Assembly (NCBI RefSeq): GCF_902712855.1
Contig: NZ_LR743507.1
Coordinates: 5,318,001 to 5,382,000, forward strand
Length of the DNA: 64,000 nt
Source: Variovorax paradoxus
Lineage (GTDB): Bacteria > Pseudomonadota > Gammaproteobacteria > Burkholderiales > Burkholderiaceae_C
Direction: 5' to 3'
Shown: positions 16,294 to 26,829 of the stretch, one piece after another
How positions within the stretch are numbered: position 1 is the first letter of the stretch
Layout of the letters: the number at the start of each line of letters is the position of its first letter
Made by a program: the position numbers and the translations under genes
The notes under the pieces: generated by a model
What the model was told of the DNA's origin: nothing
What the model saw: only the letters and a program-made list of their open reading frames with translations
Databases searched by the model: none

Positions 16294-17748
16294 TCACCCT
16301 TGGCCTGAAACCTCCGGCTGTGCCGGGTGCGCAGCGCGAGCCTCCGAGGGCAGATGCCAGAAGATCAACGCTGAAGCCACCGTGATGAGTCCCATGCTGG
16401 CAAAGGTCGCCTGGAAGGCGCTCAACGTGTGGAGCGCCGTGTCGGCACCGAAGATGCCGTTGTAGCCCGCGAGCACGGCACCCGCGGCGGCAACACCCAG
16501 GCTCATCGCCAACATCTGCACCATCGACAGCAGGCTGTTGCCGCTGCTCGCCATGCTGCCGTCGAGATCCTTCAGCGTGATGGTGTTCATGGCGGTGAAT
16601 TGCAGCGAATTCACTGCGCCGAACGCCAGCAGTTGCGCCAGGTGCAACGCCATCGGCTGGCCAGGCGCCGTAAGACCGAAGCTGGCCATGGTGCAACCGA
16701 CGAGGATCGTGTTGACAACCAGCACGCGGCGGTAGCCGTAGCGCGTGATCAGCGGCGTGGCGACACGCTTCATGGCCATGCCGGCCAGCGCGATCGGCAG
16801 CATCATCAGGCCGGCGCGCACCGGCGAATAGCCCATCGAGACCTGCAGCAGCAGAGGCACCAGAAACGGCATGCAGCTGCTGCCCAGGCGCGAGAACAGG
16901 TTTCCGATCAGCCCGATGCTCAGCGTCGGGACGTGGAACAGCGACGGCGCGAACAGCGGTTCCGGAGTGCGCGAGGCGCGCAGCCAGTACGCGACGATGC
17001 TGGCGAAACCGAAGATCAGCACGACCATGACACCGCCCTGGCGCAGACCCAGCTCGGACACGCCGTCGAGCGCCAGGGAGACCGTCACCATCCCGAAGGC
17101 CAGCATCGCGTAGCCGACGCTGTCGAAGCGCTTCTGCACCACGCCGCGCAGGTCGGGCATGTACTTGAGCGTGGCCAGGCAACCGAGGAGGCCGACCGGC
17201 ACGTTGATCAGGAAGATCCAGTGCCAGGAGGCGTACTGGACAAGCCAGCCGCCCAGCGTCGGCCCCAGGAGAGGGCCGATGAGGCCAGGGATGGCCACGA
17301 AGCTCATCGCCTGCAGGAACTCCCCGCGCGGCACCGTGCGCAGCAGCGCCAGCCGTCCCACGGGCAGCAGCAGTGCCCCGCCCAGGCCTTGAACCACCCG
17401 CGCCGCCACCAGTTGGCCCAGCCCGTGCGACAGCGCGCAGAGAACGGACCCCACGGCGAACAGCACGATGGCGGCGAAGAAGATGCGGCGCGTGCCGAAG
17501 CGGTCGGCGATCCAGCCGGAAGCGGGGATCAGCATCGCCATGGTGAGCGCGTAGGCCACGACCACGGACTGCATGCGCAGCGGACTTTCTCCGAGGCTCG
17601 CGGCCATCGCCGGCAACGCGGTGTTGATGATGGTGGCATCGAGCGTCTGCATGAAGAAGCCGACGGCGACGAGCCACAGGAGGCTTTTGCGAACGGGGTC
17701 GACGGCGGTCTCGGCCTCGGCAGCGGTCATGGGCGGTGTCACGGACAA
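16294..17748 (-). CDS. mdtD: MFS multidrug exporter, DHA2 family (MdtD-like)
   Basis: The 484-residue transporter has about 14 membrane segments and starts with GFFMQTLDATIINTALPAMA and ASLGESPLRMQ, which closely match E. coli MdtD. Motif A-like GWIADRFGTRR and motif C-like GLIGPLLGPTLGGWL are present. It is a proton-driven exporter of the inner membrane; the substrate is not known. It stands alone, without a membrane fusion partner, inserted between anmK and erpA, which are usually adjacent. The erpA terminator lies upstream. Confidence 0.82.
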   Translation of the reverse strand: MSVTPPMTAAEAETAVDPVRKSLLWLVAVGFFMQTLDATIINTALPAMAASLGESPLRMQSVVVAYALTMAMLIPASGWIADRFGTRRIFFAAIVLFAVGSVLCALSHGLGQLVAARVVQGLGGALLLPVGRLALLRTVPRGEFLQAMSFVAIPGLIGPLLGPTLGGWLVQYASWHWIFLINVPVGLLGCLATLKYMPDLRGVVQKRFDSVGYAMLAFGMVTVSLALDGVSELGLRQGGVMVVLIFGFASIVAYWLRASRTPEPLFAPSLFHVPTLSIGLIGNLFSRLGSSCMPFLVPLLLQVSMGYSPVRAGLMMLPIALAGMAMKRVATPLITRYGYRRVLVVNTILVGCTMASFGLTAPGQPMALHLAQLLAFGAVNSLQFTAMNTITLKDLDGSMASSGNSLLSMVQMLAMSLGVAAAGAVLAGYNGIFGADTALHTLSAFQATFASMGLITVASALIFWHLPSEARAAHPAQPEVSGQG

Positions 17749-17767
17749 AATGAAGGAAGCGGGAACG

Positions 17768-17791
17768 AAAAAGCCGCCCGGAGGCGGCTTT
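17768..17791 (-). terminator. Intrinsic terminator downstream of erpA
   Basis: On the reverse strand AAAGCCGCC-TCC-GGGCGGCTTTTT forms a stable stem followed by a T-run. It lies 33 bases past the erpA stop and before the mdtD start, so it separates the two units. Confidence 0.85.
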
Positions 17792-17823
17792 GGGGAGGAA
17801 GCTGGGTCAGCAGCATCCAGGCA

Positions 17824-18189
17824 TCAGGCCGAGAAGCTCGATCCGCAGCCGCAGGTGCTGGTGGCGTTCGGGTTCTTGATGACGAACTGGGCGCCTTGCA
17901 GGTCTTCCTTGTAGTCGATCTCGGCGCCGACCAGGTACTGGTAGCTCATGGCGTCGATCAGCAGCGACACGCCATTCTTGGTCATGGTGGTGTCGTCTTC
18001 GTTCGTGATTTCGTCGAACGTGAAACCATACTGGAAGCCGGAGCACCCGCCACCCTGCACGAACACGCGCAGCTTGAGGTCGGGATTGCCTTCTTCGGCG
18101 ATCAGGTCGGCGACCTTGGCTGCCGCACTGTCGGTGAAGACGATGGGCTCTGGCATCTGGGTCTGGATGTTTTCGGCTACGGCGCTCAT
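17824..18189 (-). CDS. erpA: Iron-sulfur cluster insertion protein ErpA
   Basis: ATG 18189 is preceded by AAGGAG at 10 bases, giving 121 residues. The three conserved cysteines of A-type carriers are in QGGGCSGFQYGF and TCGCGSSF. ErpA delivers Fe-S clusters to apo-enzymes, notably in isoprenoid synthesis and respiration. The longer in-frame reading to 18315 has no ribosome site and lacks family similarity. The neighbours rpsI and rplM upstream match the usual betaproteobacterial order. Confidence 0.95.
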   Translation of the reverse strand: MSAVAENIQTQMPEPIVFTDSAAAKVADLIAEEGNPDLKLRVFVQGGGCSGFQYGFTFDEITNEDDTTMTKNGVSLLIDAMSYQYLVGAEIDYKEDLQGAQFVIKNPNATSTCGCGSSFSA

Positions 18190-18378
18190 GGGGGAATCAC
18201 TCCTTGGGGCCGTACATGCGGCCAATGGAACCAATGCTACTGCAATGCCGCAGTTTCGGCAGGCGGGGTGTGGTGTGCACCCCAACGCAAGTGGGGTCGA
18301 AGGCCGGTTTGGCAACGAAGAATTCGCCCAAACATGGGCCTTCCAGCAAAACCGTGGCTCGAAGACGCACTTGCAATG

Positions 18379-18402
18379 AAAAAGCCGCCCGAAGGCGGCT
18401 TT
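18379..18402. terminator. Intrinsic terminator downstream of rplM-rpsI
   Basis: AAAGCCGCC-CGAA-GGCGGCTTT is flanked by A-runs on the left, so reverse-strand transcripts end in GGCGGCTTTTTC. It lies 19 bases after the rpsI stop. The 190 bases between it and erpA hold the erpA promoter region; I see no further gene there. Confidence 0.85.
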
Positions 18403-18420
18403 GCGTTCGCAGTGAACAGA

Positions 18421-18813
18421 TCAGCGCTTGCTGAACTGCTTGCGACGACGGGCGGAGTGAAGACCGACCTTCTTACGTTCGACTTCACGCGCATCGCGCG
18501 TCACGAAGCCGGCCTGGCTCAGCACGGGCTTGAGCGAAGCGTCGTAGTCGATCAGGGCACGGGTGATGCCGTGGCGCGTGGCGCCAGCCTGACCCGATTC
18601 GCCGCCGCCGTTCACGTTGACCATTACGTCGAAAGCTTCGAGGTTGTTGGTCAGCGCCAGGGGTTGCTTCGCGATCATGATCGAGGTTTCGCGGCCGAAG
18701 AACGCTTGGATGTCCTTGCCGTTGACCGTGATCTTGCCGGTGCCCTTTTTCAGAAACACGCGGGCGACGCTGGATTTGCGACGGCCGGTGCCATTGTTCC
18801 ATTCACCAATCAT
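18421..18813 (-). CDS. rpsI: 30S ribosomal protein S9
   Basis: ATG 18813 has AAGGAG 8 bases upstream and gives the standard 130-residue S9. The N terminus MIGEWNNGTGRRKSSVARVF and C terminus GLHSARRRKQFSKR are diagnostic; the basic tail reaches the ribosomal P site. It lies 12 bases after rplM in the conserved rplM-rpsI operon. Confidence 0.98.
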   Translation of the reverse strand: MIGEWNNGTGRRKSSVARVFLKKGTGKITVNGKDIQAFFGRETSIMIAKQPLALTNNLEAFDVMVNVNGGGESGQAGATRHGITRALIDYDASLKPVLSQAGFVTRDAREVERKKVGLHSARRRKQFSKR

Positions 18814-18825
18814 TCTCAAGGCTCC

Positions 18826-19257
18826 TTACAGTTCCAGCACTTTGGGCTGTTGGGCGGTATGCGGGTGCTCTGCGCCACCGTACACCTTGAGTTTCTTGAT
18901 CATTGCGTAACCGAGCGGGCCCTTGGGCAGCATGCCCTTGACAGCCTTTTCCAGGGCGCGGCCCGGATGCTTGTTCTGCATGTCGCGGAAGTTCGTGGCC
19001 GTGATACCGCCCGGGTAGCCCGAGTGACGGTAGTACACCTTGTCGATCGACTTGGCGCCGGTCACACGGAGTTGCGATGCGTTGATGATGACGATGAAGT
19101 CACCGGTATCGACGTGAGGCGTGTAAATGGCCTTGTGTTTGCCGCGCAAACGGAGAGCAACTTCGCTGGCTACTCGTCCGAGGACCTTGTCGGTCGCGTC
19201 AATCACAAACCACTCGTGCGTCACGTCAGCGGGCTTGGCGCTGAACGTTTTGGTCAT
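18826..19257 (-). CDS. rplM: 50S ribosomal protein L13
   Basis: The 143-residue protein from ATG 19257 begins MTKTFSAKP and contains WFVIDATDKVLGRVAS and YYRHSGYPGG, typical of L13, an early-assembly 23S-binding protein. It heads the rplM-rpsI operon, with a strong promoter at 19393-19422. The leader of about 130 bases could carry autoregulation as in E. coli, but I see no clear mimic of the rRNA site. Confidence 0.98.
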   Translation of the reverse strand: MTKTFSAKPADVTHEWFVIDATDKVLGRVASEVALRLRGKHKAIYTPHVDTGDFIVIINASQLRVTGAKSIDKVYYRHSGYPGGITATNFRDMQNKHPGRALEKAVKGMLPKGPLGYAMIKKLKVYGGAEHPHTAQQPKVLEL

Positions 19258-19392
19258 GAGTTTTTCTCTTGAAAAGAGGGTTTGGCGGGCCCTTTTCCAC
19301 GGTCGGCGTTCCTCTGACGGGAATCTCTTAGGTGGGATGTCGGCTGTGAGGCCTCTTCGCCGCGGGGCCACAAAAACGCTGCGAAGCCCGCG

Positions 19393-19422
19393 ATTATATG
19401 AAGAATGGCCTCAGGCTGGCAA
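19393..19422 (-). promoter_or_regulatory. Predicted sigma-70 promoter of rplM-rpsI
   Basis: On the reverse strand TTGCCA (19422-19417) and a perfect TATAAT (19398-19393) are separated by 18 bases. The start would be near 19386, giving a leader of about 130 bases before rplM. Confidence 0.75.
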
Positions 19423-19464
19423 ATTTGCCTACGCGGCAGCCAACACCGTTACCATCCACCCCCT

Positions 19465-20418
19465 ATGTTCAGTTACCGCCACGCGTTCCATGCCGGCAAC
19501 CACGCCGACGTGCTCAAGCACACGGTGCTGATTGCCACCCTCGACCATCTGCTCGAAAAAGAGGCAGCGCTCACGGTGGTCGACACCCACGCCGGCGCCG
19601 GCCTGTACCGCCTCGACGGCGACTACGCCGGCACCAGCGGCGAAGCGGCCGAGGGCATCCTGCGCCTTCTTTCAGGCAAGAAAGCGCCCAGTGCGCCTGC
19701 CCCTGCTGCAAAGTCCGCTACCAAAAAAGTAGCGCCTGAAGCTGAAACCCCGGTCGCCGACGCCATTGCGCGCTACCTGGAGGTGATCCACGACTTCAAC
19801 CCCAACGGCGGGGCACGCGTCTACCCCGGCTCGCCGTTCATCGTGCAGCATCTGCTGCGCGACCATGACAAGCTCAAGCTGTTCGAACTGCATCCGACCG
19901 ACGGCCGCACGCTGAACGCCAACATCGCCCAGCTCGAGGCCGGCCGCCAGATCGCCGTACTCAATGAAGACGGCTTCGGCAGCGCCACCAAGTTCCTGCC
20001 GCCGCCGTCGCGGCGCGCGCTGGTGCTGATGGACCCGAGCTACGAGATGAAGACCGATTACGGCCGCGTGCTCGACTTCGCGGCCGAGGCGCTCAAGCGT
20101 TTCGCCACCGGCACCTACGCGGTCTGGTATCCGATCATTCCCCGCCCCGAGGCGCACGACCTGCCGCGCCGCCTCAAGACGATGGCGACCAAGGCCGGAA
20201 AGTCGTGGCTGCATGCCACGCTGACGGTCAAGTCGAGCAAGATCACCAAGGATGCGGCATCGGGCGCCACGCAGCGTCCCGGCCTGCCGGCCAGCGGCAT
20301 GTTCCTGATCAACCCGCCCTACACGCTGAAGCCGCTGCTTGCGGATGCGCTGCCGCAGCTGGTGGAACGGCTGGGCCAGGACCGCAACGCCGCCTTCTCG
20401 CTCGAATCGGGCGGCTGA
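19465..20418 (+). CDS. rlmJ: 23S rRNA (adenine(2030)-N6)-methyltransferase RlmJ
   Basis: ATG 19465 gives a 317-residue protein beginning MFSYRHAFHAGNHADVLKH, the RlmJ hallmark. The catalytic motif appears as DPSYEM near residue 190, and HAGAGLYRL is the SAM region. RlmJ methylates A2030 of 23S rRNA. The protein has an extra Ala/Pro/Lys-rich stretch at residues about 70-96 that E. coli RlmJ (280 residues) lacks; this stretch contains the hairpin GCTAC-CAAAAAA-GTAGC at DNA level. It diverges from rplM. Confidence 0.93.
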   Translation: MFSYRHAFHAGNHADVLKHTVLIATLDHLLEKEAALTVVDTHAGAGLYRLDGDYAGTSGEAAEGILRLLSGKKAPSAPAPAAKSATKKVAPEAETPVADAIARYLEVIHDFNPNGGARVYPGSPFIVQHLLRDHDKLKLFELHPTDGRTLNANIAQLEAGRQIAVLNEDGFGSATKFLPPPSRRALVLMDPSYEMKTDYGRVLDFAAEALKRFATGTYAVWYPIIPRPEAHDLPRRLKTMATKAGKSWLHATLTVKSSKITKDAASGATQRPGLPASGMFLINPPYTLKPLLADALPQLVERLGQDRNAAFSLESGG

Positions 20419-20445
20419 GCCTTTCGCCCCCGCCGCGTTGCCCGT

Positions 20446-21150
20446 TCACTTGCGGCGACGGGCCGGCACGATCACCTTGCGGCGCGCCGGAACCTGAACC
20501 CGCGCGCGCTGTTTCGGCGATTCGGCAGCCGCCACCGGTGCCTGCGCGTCGCCCGCCTCCACCGGCAGGCCGCCGCAACGCATGCCGTCGCGGTCGACCA
20601 CCGTCAGCGCCACCTGCTTGATGCCGAGGCCGGTCAGGCCGATGCGGTCCGCCGCCGCGCGGCTCAGGTCGATCACACGGCCCAGCGCATAGGGGCCGCG
20701 GTCGTTGATGCGAACCAGCACCTCGCTGCCGTTGACGAGGCTGCGCACGCACACGCGCGTGTTGAAGGGCAGGGTCTTGTGGGCCGCCGTCATGGCGGTC
20801 ATGTCGAAGCGCTCGCCGCTGGCGGTCTTGCGCTGATGGAACTGGATGCCGTACCACGACGCACCGCCGCGCTCGAACACCTCGCGCGGGCCGTCGTCGC
20901 CGGGCACGCCGTCGTCGGGCGACAGTTCGCCCGAGCCGGACACCGCGAGGTCATAGCGCACAGAGGGCACGCTCGAGCGCGGTGCAGCGCCCGGCGGCAC
21001 CGCCATGGCGCGTGGCAGCGGCTGGAGCTTGCTGCCGTCGCCGGCCGGAGGCATCGCGCAGCCTGCAAGCGCGCAACCGGCCGCGACGAGGACCAAACGA
21101 AGCCCCACTCGCAGCGAATCGGGCGCCAGCGCCGCACGCCCCCCTCTCAA
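20446..21150 (-). CDS. rlpA: RlpA-family septal ring lytic transglycosylase lipoprotein
   Basis: The double-psi beta-barrel domain (ASWYGIQFHQRKTASGERFD, then INDRGPYALGRVIDLS) is diagnostic of RlpA, a lytic transglycosylase that cleaves naked glycan at the septum. A signal with lipobox LAGC precedes it. I prefer TTG 21150, which overlaps the metF stop (TTGA) and has GGAG 8 bases upstream, giving 234 residues; GTG 21108 is the alternative. There is no C-terminal SPOR domain; the tail is basic instead. The gene is last in the ahcY operon. Confidence 0.85.
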   Translation of the reverse strand: MRGGRAALAPDSLRVGLRLVLVAAGCALAGCAMPPAGDGSKLQPLPRAMAVPPGAAPRSSVPSVRYDLAVSGSGELSPDDGVPGDDGPREVFERGGASWYGIQFHQRKTASGERFDMTAMTAAHKTLPFNTRVCVRSLVNGSEVLVRINDRGPYALGRVIDLSRAAADRIGLTGLGIKQVALTVVDRDGMRCGGLPVEAGDAQAPVAAAESPKQRARVQVPARRKVIVPARRRK

Positions 21151-21971
21151 TCGAGGCGCTCCAGTACAGCCAGCGTGGCCGCCGACTGGTTCATCGTGTA
21201 GAAGTGCAGCGCCGGCGCGCCACCTTCCTGCAGCCGCGTGCACAGCTCCGTGACCACGTCGAGCCCGAAGGACTTGATCGACGCCGTGTCGTCGCCGAAG
21301 CCCTGCAGCCGCAGGCGGATCCAGCGCGGGATCTCGGCGCCGCAGGCGTCCGAGAAGCGCATGAGCTGCGTCGAGCTCGTGATGGGCATGATGCCCGGCA
21401 CGATCGGCGCGTCGAGCCCCAGCTTGCGCGCTTCGTCGACGAAGCGGAAGTAGGCCTCGGGGCTGAAGAAGTACTGCGTGATCGCAGAGTCGGCACCCGC
21501 CTTCACCTTGGTCGCAAAGGCCTGCAGGTCGGCTTCGGGCGAGCGGGCCTGCGGGTGGATCTCGGGGTAGCACGCCACCTCGATGTGGAAGTCGCGGCCG
21601 GTCTCTTCACGGATGAAGGCGACCAGGTCGCTCGCGTACACGAACTCGCCACCGATGCCGTAGCCGCTCGGCAGGTCGCCGCGCAGCGCCACCAGGCGCT
21701 TGACGCCCATGGCCTTGAGCTCGGCGAGCTGCTCGCGCACGGTGGCGCGCGTGGCGCCGATGCACGAGAAGTGGCTGGCCGCGTCCACGCCTTCGGACAG
21801 GATCTCCTGAACCGCATCGAAAGTGCCCTGGTGCGTGGAGCCGCCCGCGCCGTACGTGACCGAGCAGAACTGCGGCTTGCGCGCGTACAGCTGCTGGCGC
21901 GCCGCGCGCAGCTTGACCGCGCCTTCGGGCGTCTTGGTCGGGAAGAATTCGAAACTCAACGGAAGGCGCAC
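21147..21971 (-). CDS. metF: 5,10-methylenetetrahydrofolate reductase
   Basis: The 274-residue flavoprotein begins LPLSFEFFPTKTPEG, with the catalytic Glu of SFEFFP. LVALRGDLPSGYG and ITQYFFSPEAYFRF are FAD and folate-binding segments. MetF makes 5-methyltetrahydrofolate, which methylates homocysteine in methionine synthesis. It lies 9 bases after tlyA in an operon with ahcY, consistent with control by the SAH riboswitch. Confidence 0.96.
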   Translation of the reverse strand: MRLPLSFEFFPTKTPEGAVKLRAARQQLYARKPQFCSVTYGAGGSTHQGTFDAVQEILSEGVDAASHFSCIGATRATVREQLAELKAMGVKRLVALRGDLPSGYGIGGEFVYASDLVAFIREETGRDFHIEVACYPEIHPQARSPEADLQAFATKVKAGADSAITQYFFSPEAYFRFVDEARKLGLDAPIVPGIMPITSSTQLMRFSDACGAEIPRWIRLRLQGFGDDTASIKSFGLDVVTELCTRLQEGGAPALHFYTMNQSAATLAVLERLD

Positions 21972-21980
21972 GTGCGTCTC

Positions 21981-22772
21981 CTAGGAAGCGTCGTTCGCCT
22001 TGGCAGCACGAACGGCGTGAATGAAAAACTCGCGGTTGCCGTCGCCCCCGGCGATCGGGCTGTCGAACCAGCACAGCACCTTCAGCCCGAGCGCCGCGCA
22101 GGCGTCGTGCAGGCGCTTCTCGACCACCGCATACATCGATGCGTCGCGCACGATGCCGCCCTTGCCGACTTGGCCGGGCTGCAGCTCGAACTGCGGCTTG
22201 ACCAGCATCAGCAACTGTCCGCCGTCGGCCAGGAACTCGACCACGGCCGGCAGCACCAGCGTGAGCGAAATGAACGACAGGTCACCGACGATGAGGTCGA
22301 AGCGGGCCTCGAAGGGCTCCTCGCCTTCTTCCTGCAGATCGTCCGCCGACAGCGCCCGCGCGTTGACGCCCTCGATGGCGACCACGCGCTCGTCCTCGCG
22401 CAGCTTCGCATGCAGCTGCCCGTGGCCGACATCGACGCCCACCACTTTCGCGGCACCGCGTTGCAGCAGGCAGTCGGTGAAGCCGCCCGTCGACTGGCCC
22501 ACGTCGAGGCACAGCTTGCCGGCGGGATCGACACCGCTCACCGCCAGCGCCCCTTCGAGCTTCAGCCCGCCGCGCGACACATAGCGTGCCTCGGCCGCGT
22601 CGTCGAGCTCGAGCTCGGCGGTCTCGGGCACTTCGTCCTTGTTCTTGACGACAGAGCGCCACGCGTCGCTCGTGCCCGCGTCGCGCCAGCGCATGCCGCC
22701 GGCGATGAGCCGCACGGCCTGCGAACGCGACGCGGCGAGGCCGCGTTCCACCAGCAGTTGATCTGCGCGCAT
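21981..22772 (-). CDS. tlyA: TlyA family rRNA 2'-O-methyltransferase
   Basis: The 263-residue protein has an N-terminal S4 domain (MRADQLLVERGLAASRSQA), then YVSRGGLKLEGAL and the SAM motif LCLDVGQSTGGFTD. TlyA enzymes 2'-O-methylate 16S and/or 23S rRNA and were once annotated as haemolysins. It lies 7 bases after ahcY. Its SAM dependence fits the operon, since each turnover makes S-adenosylhomocysteine. Confidence 0.9.
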   Translation of the reverse strand: MRADQLLVERGLAASRSQAVRLIAGGMRWRDAGTSDAWRSVVKNKDEVPETAELELDDAAEARYVSRGGLKLEGALAVSGVDPAGKLCLDVGQSTGGFTDCLLQRGAAKVVGVDVGHGQLHAKLREDERVVAIEGVNARALSADDLQEEGEEPFEARFDLIVGDLSFISLTLVLPAVVEFLADGGQLLMLVKPQFELQPGQVGKGGIVRDASMYAVVEKRLHDACAALGLKVLCWFDSPIAGGDGNREFFIHAVRAAKANDAS

Positions 22773-22779
22773 GCGCGGA

Positions 22780-24219
<1,440 letters not shown>

Positions 24220-24262
24220 GAGAACTCCAAAACTGGTTTGAAAGATGCCACTGCGTACGGGG

Positions 24263-24291
24263 AAAAACTCACCGCGAGAACAGCGGGTGAG
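24263..24291 (-). terminator. Regulated terminator in the ahcY leader
   Basis: On the reverse strand CTCACCCGC pairs with GCGGTGAG (one bulged C), followed by TTTTT. The 5' arm overlaps the last bases of the aptamer, so folding of the aptamer and of this hairpin exclude each other. Confidence 0.8.
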
Positions 24292-24348
24292 CGTGGTTGC
24301 GATGTGGTCCGAGCCTCACGCCTGATGGCGCTGCAACGCTCCTCGGAA
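24286..24348 (-). promoter_or_regulatory. SAH riboswitch aptamer upstream of ahcY
   Basis: The leader starts TTCCGAGGAGCGTTGC, continues GGCGTGAGGCTCGGA and ends GCAACCACGCTCACC, which are the conserved blocks of the SAH riboswitch. GAGCG/CGCTC and TTGC/GCAA form the closing helix. SAH binding stabilises that helix, uses the CGCTC strand and frees transcription from the terminator at 24263-24291, turning on ahcY. This mechanism is known for SAH riboswitches; here it follows from the overlap seen. Confidence 0.92.
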
Positions 24349-24353
24349 CCGCG

Positions 24354-24382
24354 ATTGTAGACGGCCCTCCGGCGAACGCCAA
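24354..24382 (-). promoter_or_regulatory. Predicted sigma-70 promoter of the ahcY operon
   Basis: TTGGCG (24382-24377) and TACAAT (24359-24354) on the reverse strand are 17 bases apart. Transcription would begin close to 24347, exactly at the 5' edge of the aptamer. The rest of the ahcY to 24548 gap holds only the upstream region of the next gene. Confidence 0.7.
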
Positions 24383-24547
24383 CGCAGGGGGTTTGGCTGG
24401 CGCCTGGGACGCGGTGCTGCCCCCGGCCGGGCGGCGATCCTCATCGCCGGCATGCGGCCTTGCTCATTTCCCCGTAAGTCGGCCGTGTGCACGATCCGGC
24501 GCCCCGGCGTACATTGGCCGGACCTTCCACCCGAGCCCGACACCGCC

Positions 24548-25195
24548 ATGCCGAACACCCTTTTCCGCGCTCCGCGCACCCTGCTCGCCGCCGCAGCCGT
24601 GCTGTGCGCCGGCGCTGCCGCCCTGCCGGGCATCGCGGCCGCCCAGGGGGCGGACACGGTGCGCATCCGCGGCACCATCGTCCGCGTCGACGCCGGCACC
24701 CTCGTGGTGCAGGACCGCGGCGGCGAGGTCGTCTCGCTGGCGCGGCCGGCCGACATGCCGGTGTCGGAGGTCTACCGCATCAAGCTGTCCGACATCAAGC
24801 GCGGCAGCTTCATCGGCACCGCCGCCATGCCGCAGCCCGACGGCACGCAGAAGGCGCTCGAGGTGGTGGTGTTCCCCGAGGCCGCCCGCGGCACCGGCGA
24901 AGGCCACCGGCCGTGGGACCTCCTGCCGGACAGCACCATGACCAATGCGACGGTGGCCGACCTGGCCGCGGCGCCGAAGTCGGTGCGCGGCGGGCAGCAG
25001 CTCCGGCTGACCTACAAGGGCGGAGAGAAGACGGTCGTGGTGCCGCCGGACGTGCCGGTGGTCACCTTCCGCCCCGGCACCGATGCGCTGCTGGTCCCCG
25101 GCGCCCGCGTGATGATCAGCGCGCAGGAGAAGAACGGCACGCCCACTGCGCTGCGGGTGACGGCCGGACGCAACGGCTTCGCGCCACCGATGTAA
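24548..25195 (+). CDS. Secreted protein of unknown function with OB-like repeats
   Basis: ATG 24548 gives 215 residues with a signal peptide ending near AAAQG (residue 34). The mature part has two similar beta-rich stretches: RIRGTIVRVDAGTLVVQDRGG and VMISAQEKNGTPTALRVTAGR, the latter reading like the end of a small OB or DUF5666-type domain. Related proteins are sometimes labelled metal ABC transporter permease, which the sequence does not support because no membrane spans remain after the signal. It is a periplasmic protein of unknown role standing alone. Confidence 0.7.
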   Translation: MPNTLFRAPRTLLAAAAVLCAGAAALPGIAAAQGADTVRIRGTIVRVDAGTLVVQDRGGEVVSLARPADMPVSEVYRIKLSDIKRGSFIGTAAMPQPDGTQKALEVVVFPEAARGTGEGHRPWDLLPDSTMTNATVADLAAAPKSVRGGQQLRLTYKGGEKTVVVPPDVPVVTFRPGTDALLVPGARVMISAQEKNGTPTALRVTAGRNGFAPPM

Positions 25196-25365
25196 GGCGA
25201 AAGCAGGCGAATCTGGATCTCCGGGCGGCCAAGGGAAATCCCGCAGGCATTTTTGTCGCCGGGGCAATGTCGCGCGCGCCTGTGCGGCGTATCGTGGCGA
25301 GGGACTCTGCCGTCCGGCCGGTCCCAGCCATCCACCCGTTCACCCGACACAGGAGATCCCGCACC

Positions 25366-25872
25366 ATGGCCACTGCCAAGAAAGCCGCCGCCCACAAGAC
25401 CACCTCCAGCAGCAGCAGCACCAGCAGCACCGCCAGCGAGAAGAAGGCGATGCCGGACGCCGCGGACATGCTCAATCCGCTGAAGGGCATGGCCGACCGG
25501 CTGCAGAACCTCGACCTGACGGGCAGTGCCGGCAAGCTGCTCGACAACGGCCGCAAGGACCTGCAGGCGCTGATGCAGGCCAACGAGAAGTCCTACCAGG
25601 GGCTGCAGGCCGTGGTGCAGCGGCAGACCGAGATGATCAAGGCGGCCATCGGCGAATGGCAGACGGCCGCCAAGGAAATGCCGGGCAAGGACCCGAAGGC
25701 GAACCTGGCCAAGCTCGACGAACTCGGGCGCCAGTCGTTCCAGCGCGCGGTCGACGACATCAAGGAACTGGCCAACCTGGCCGCGAAGTCGCAGGCCGAT
25801 GCGTTCGACGTGGTGCGCCAGCGCATCCAGGCCAACGTCGACGAAGTCACCAAGCTGCTGCAGCGCAAGTGA
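25366..25872 (+). CDS. Phasin family protein
   Basis: ATG 25366 follows AGGAG by 10 bases and yields 168 residues. The N terminus is Lys/Ala-rich with a Ser/Thr tract encoded by repeated AGC triplets (residues 13-24). The rest is amphipathic and predicted helical, with SYQGLQAVVQRQTEMIKAAI and AKSQADAFDVVRQRI, typical of phasins that coat polyhydroxyalkanoate granules. It has no Cys. No PHA synthase is in the window. Confidence 0.8.
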   Translation: MATAKKAAAHKTTSSSSSTSSTASEKKAMPDAADMLNPLKGMADRLQNLDLTGSAGKLLDNGRKDLQALMQANEKSYQGLQAVVQRQTEMIKAAIGEWQTAAKEMPGKDPKANLAKLDELGRQSFQRAVDDIKELANLAAKSQADAFDVVRQRIQANVDEVTKLLQRK

Positions 25873-25888
25873 GCCGGCGCTCTCACCC

Positions 25889-26809
<921 letters not shown>

Positions 26810-26829
26810 GCGGGCCGGCGCGCGGCGAG

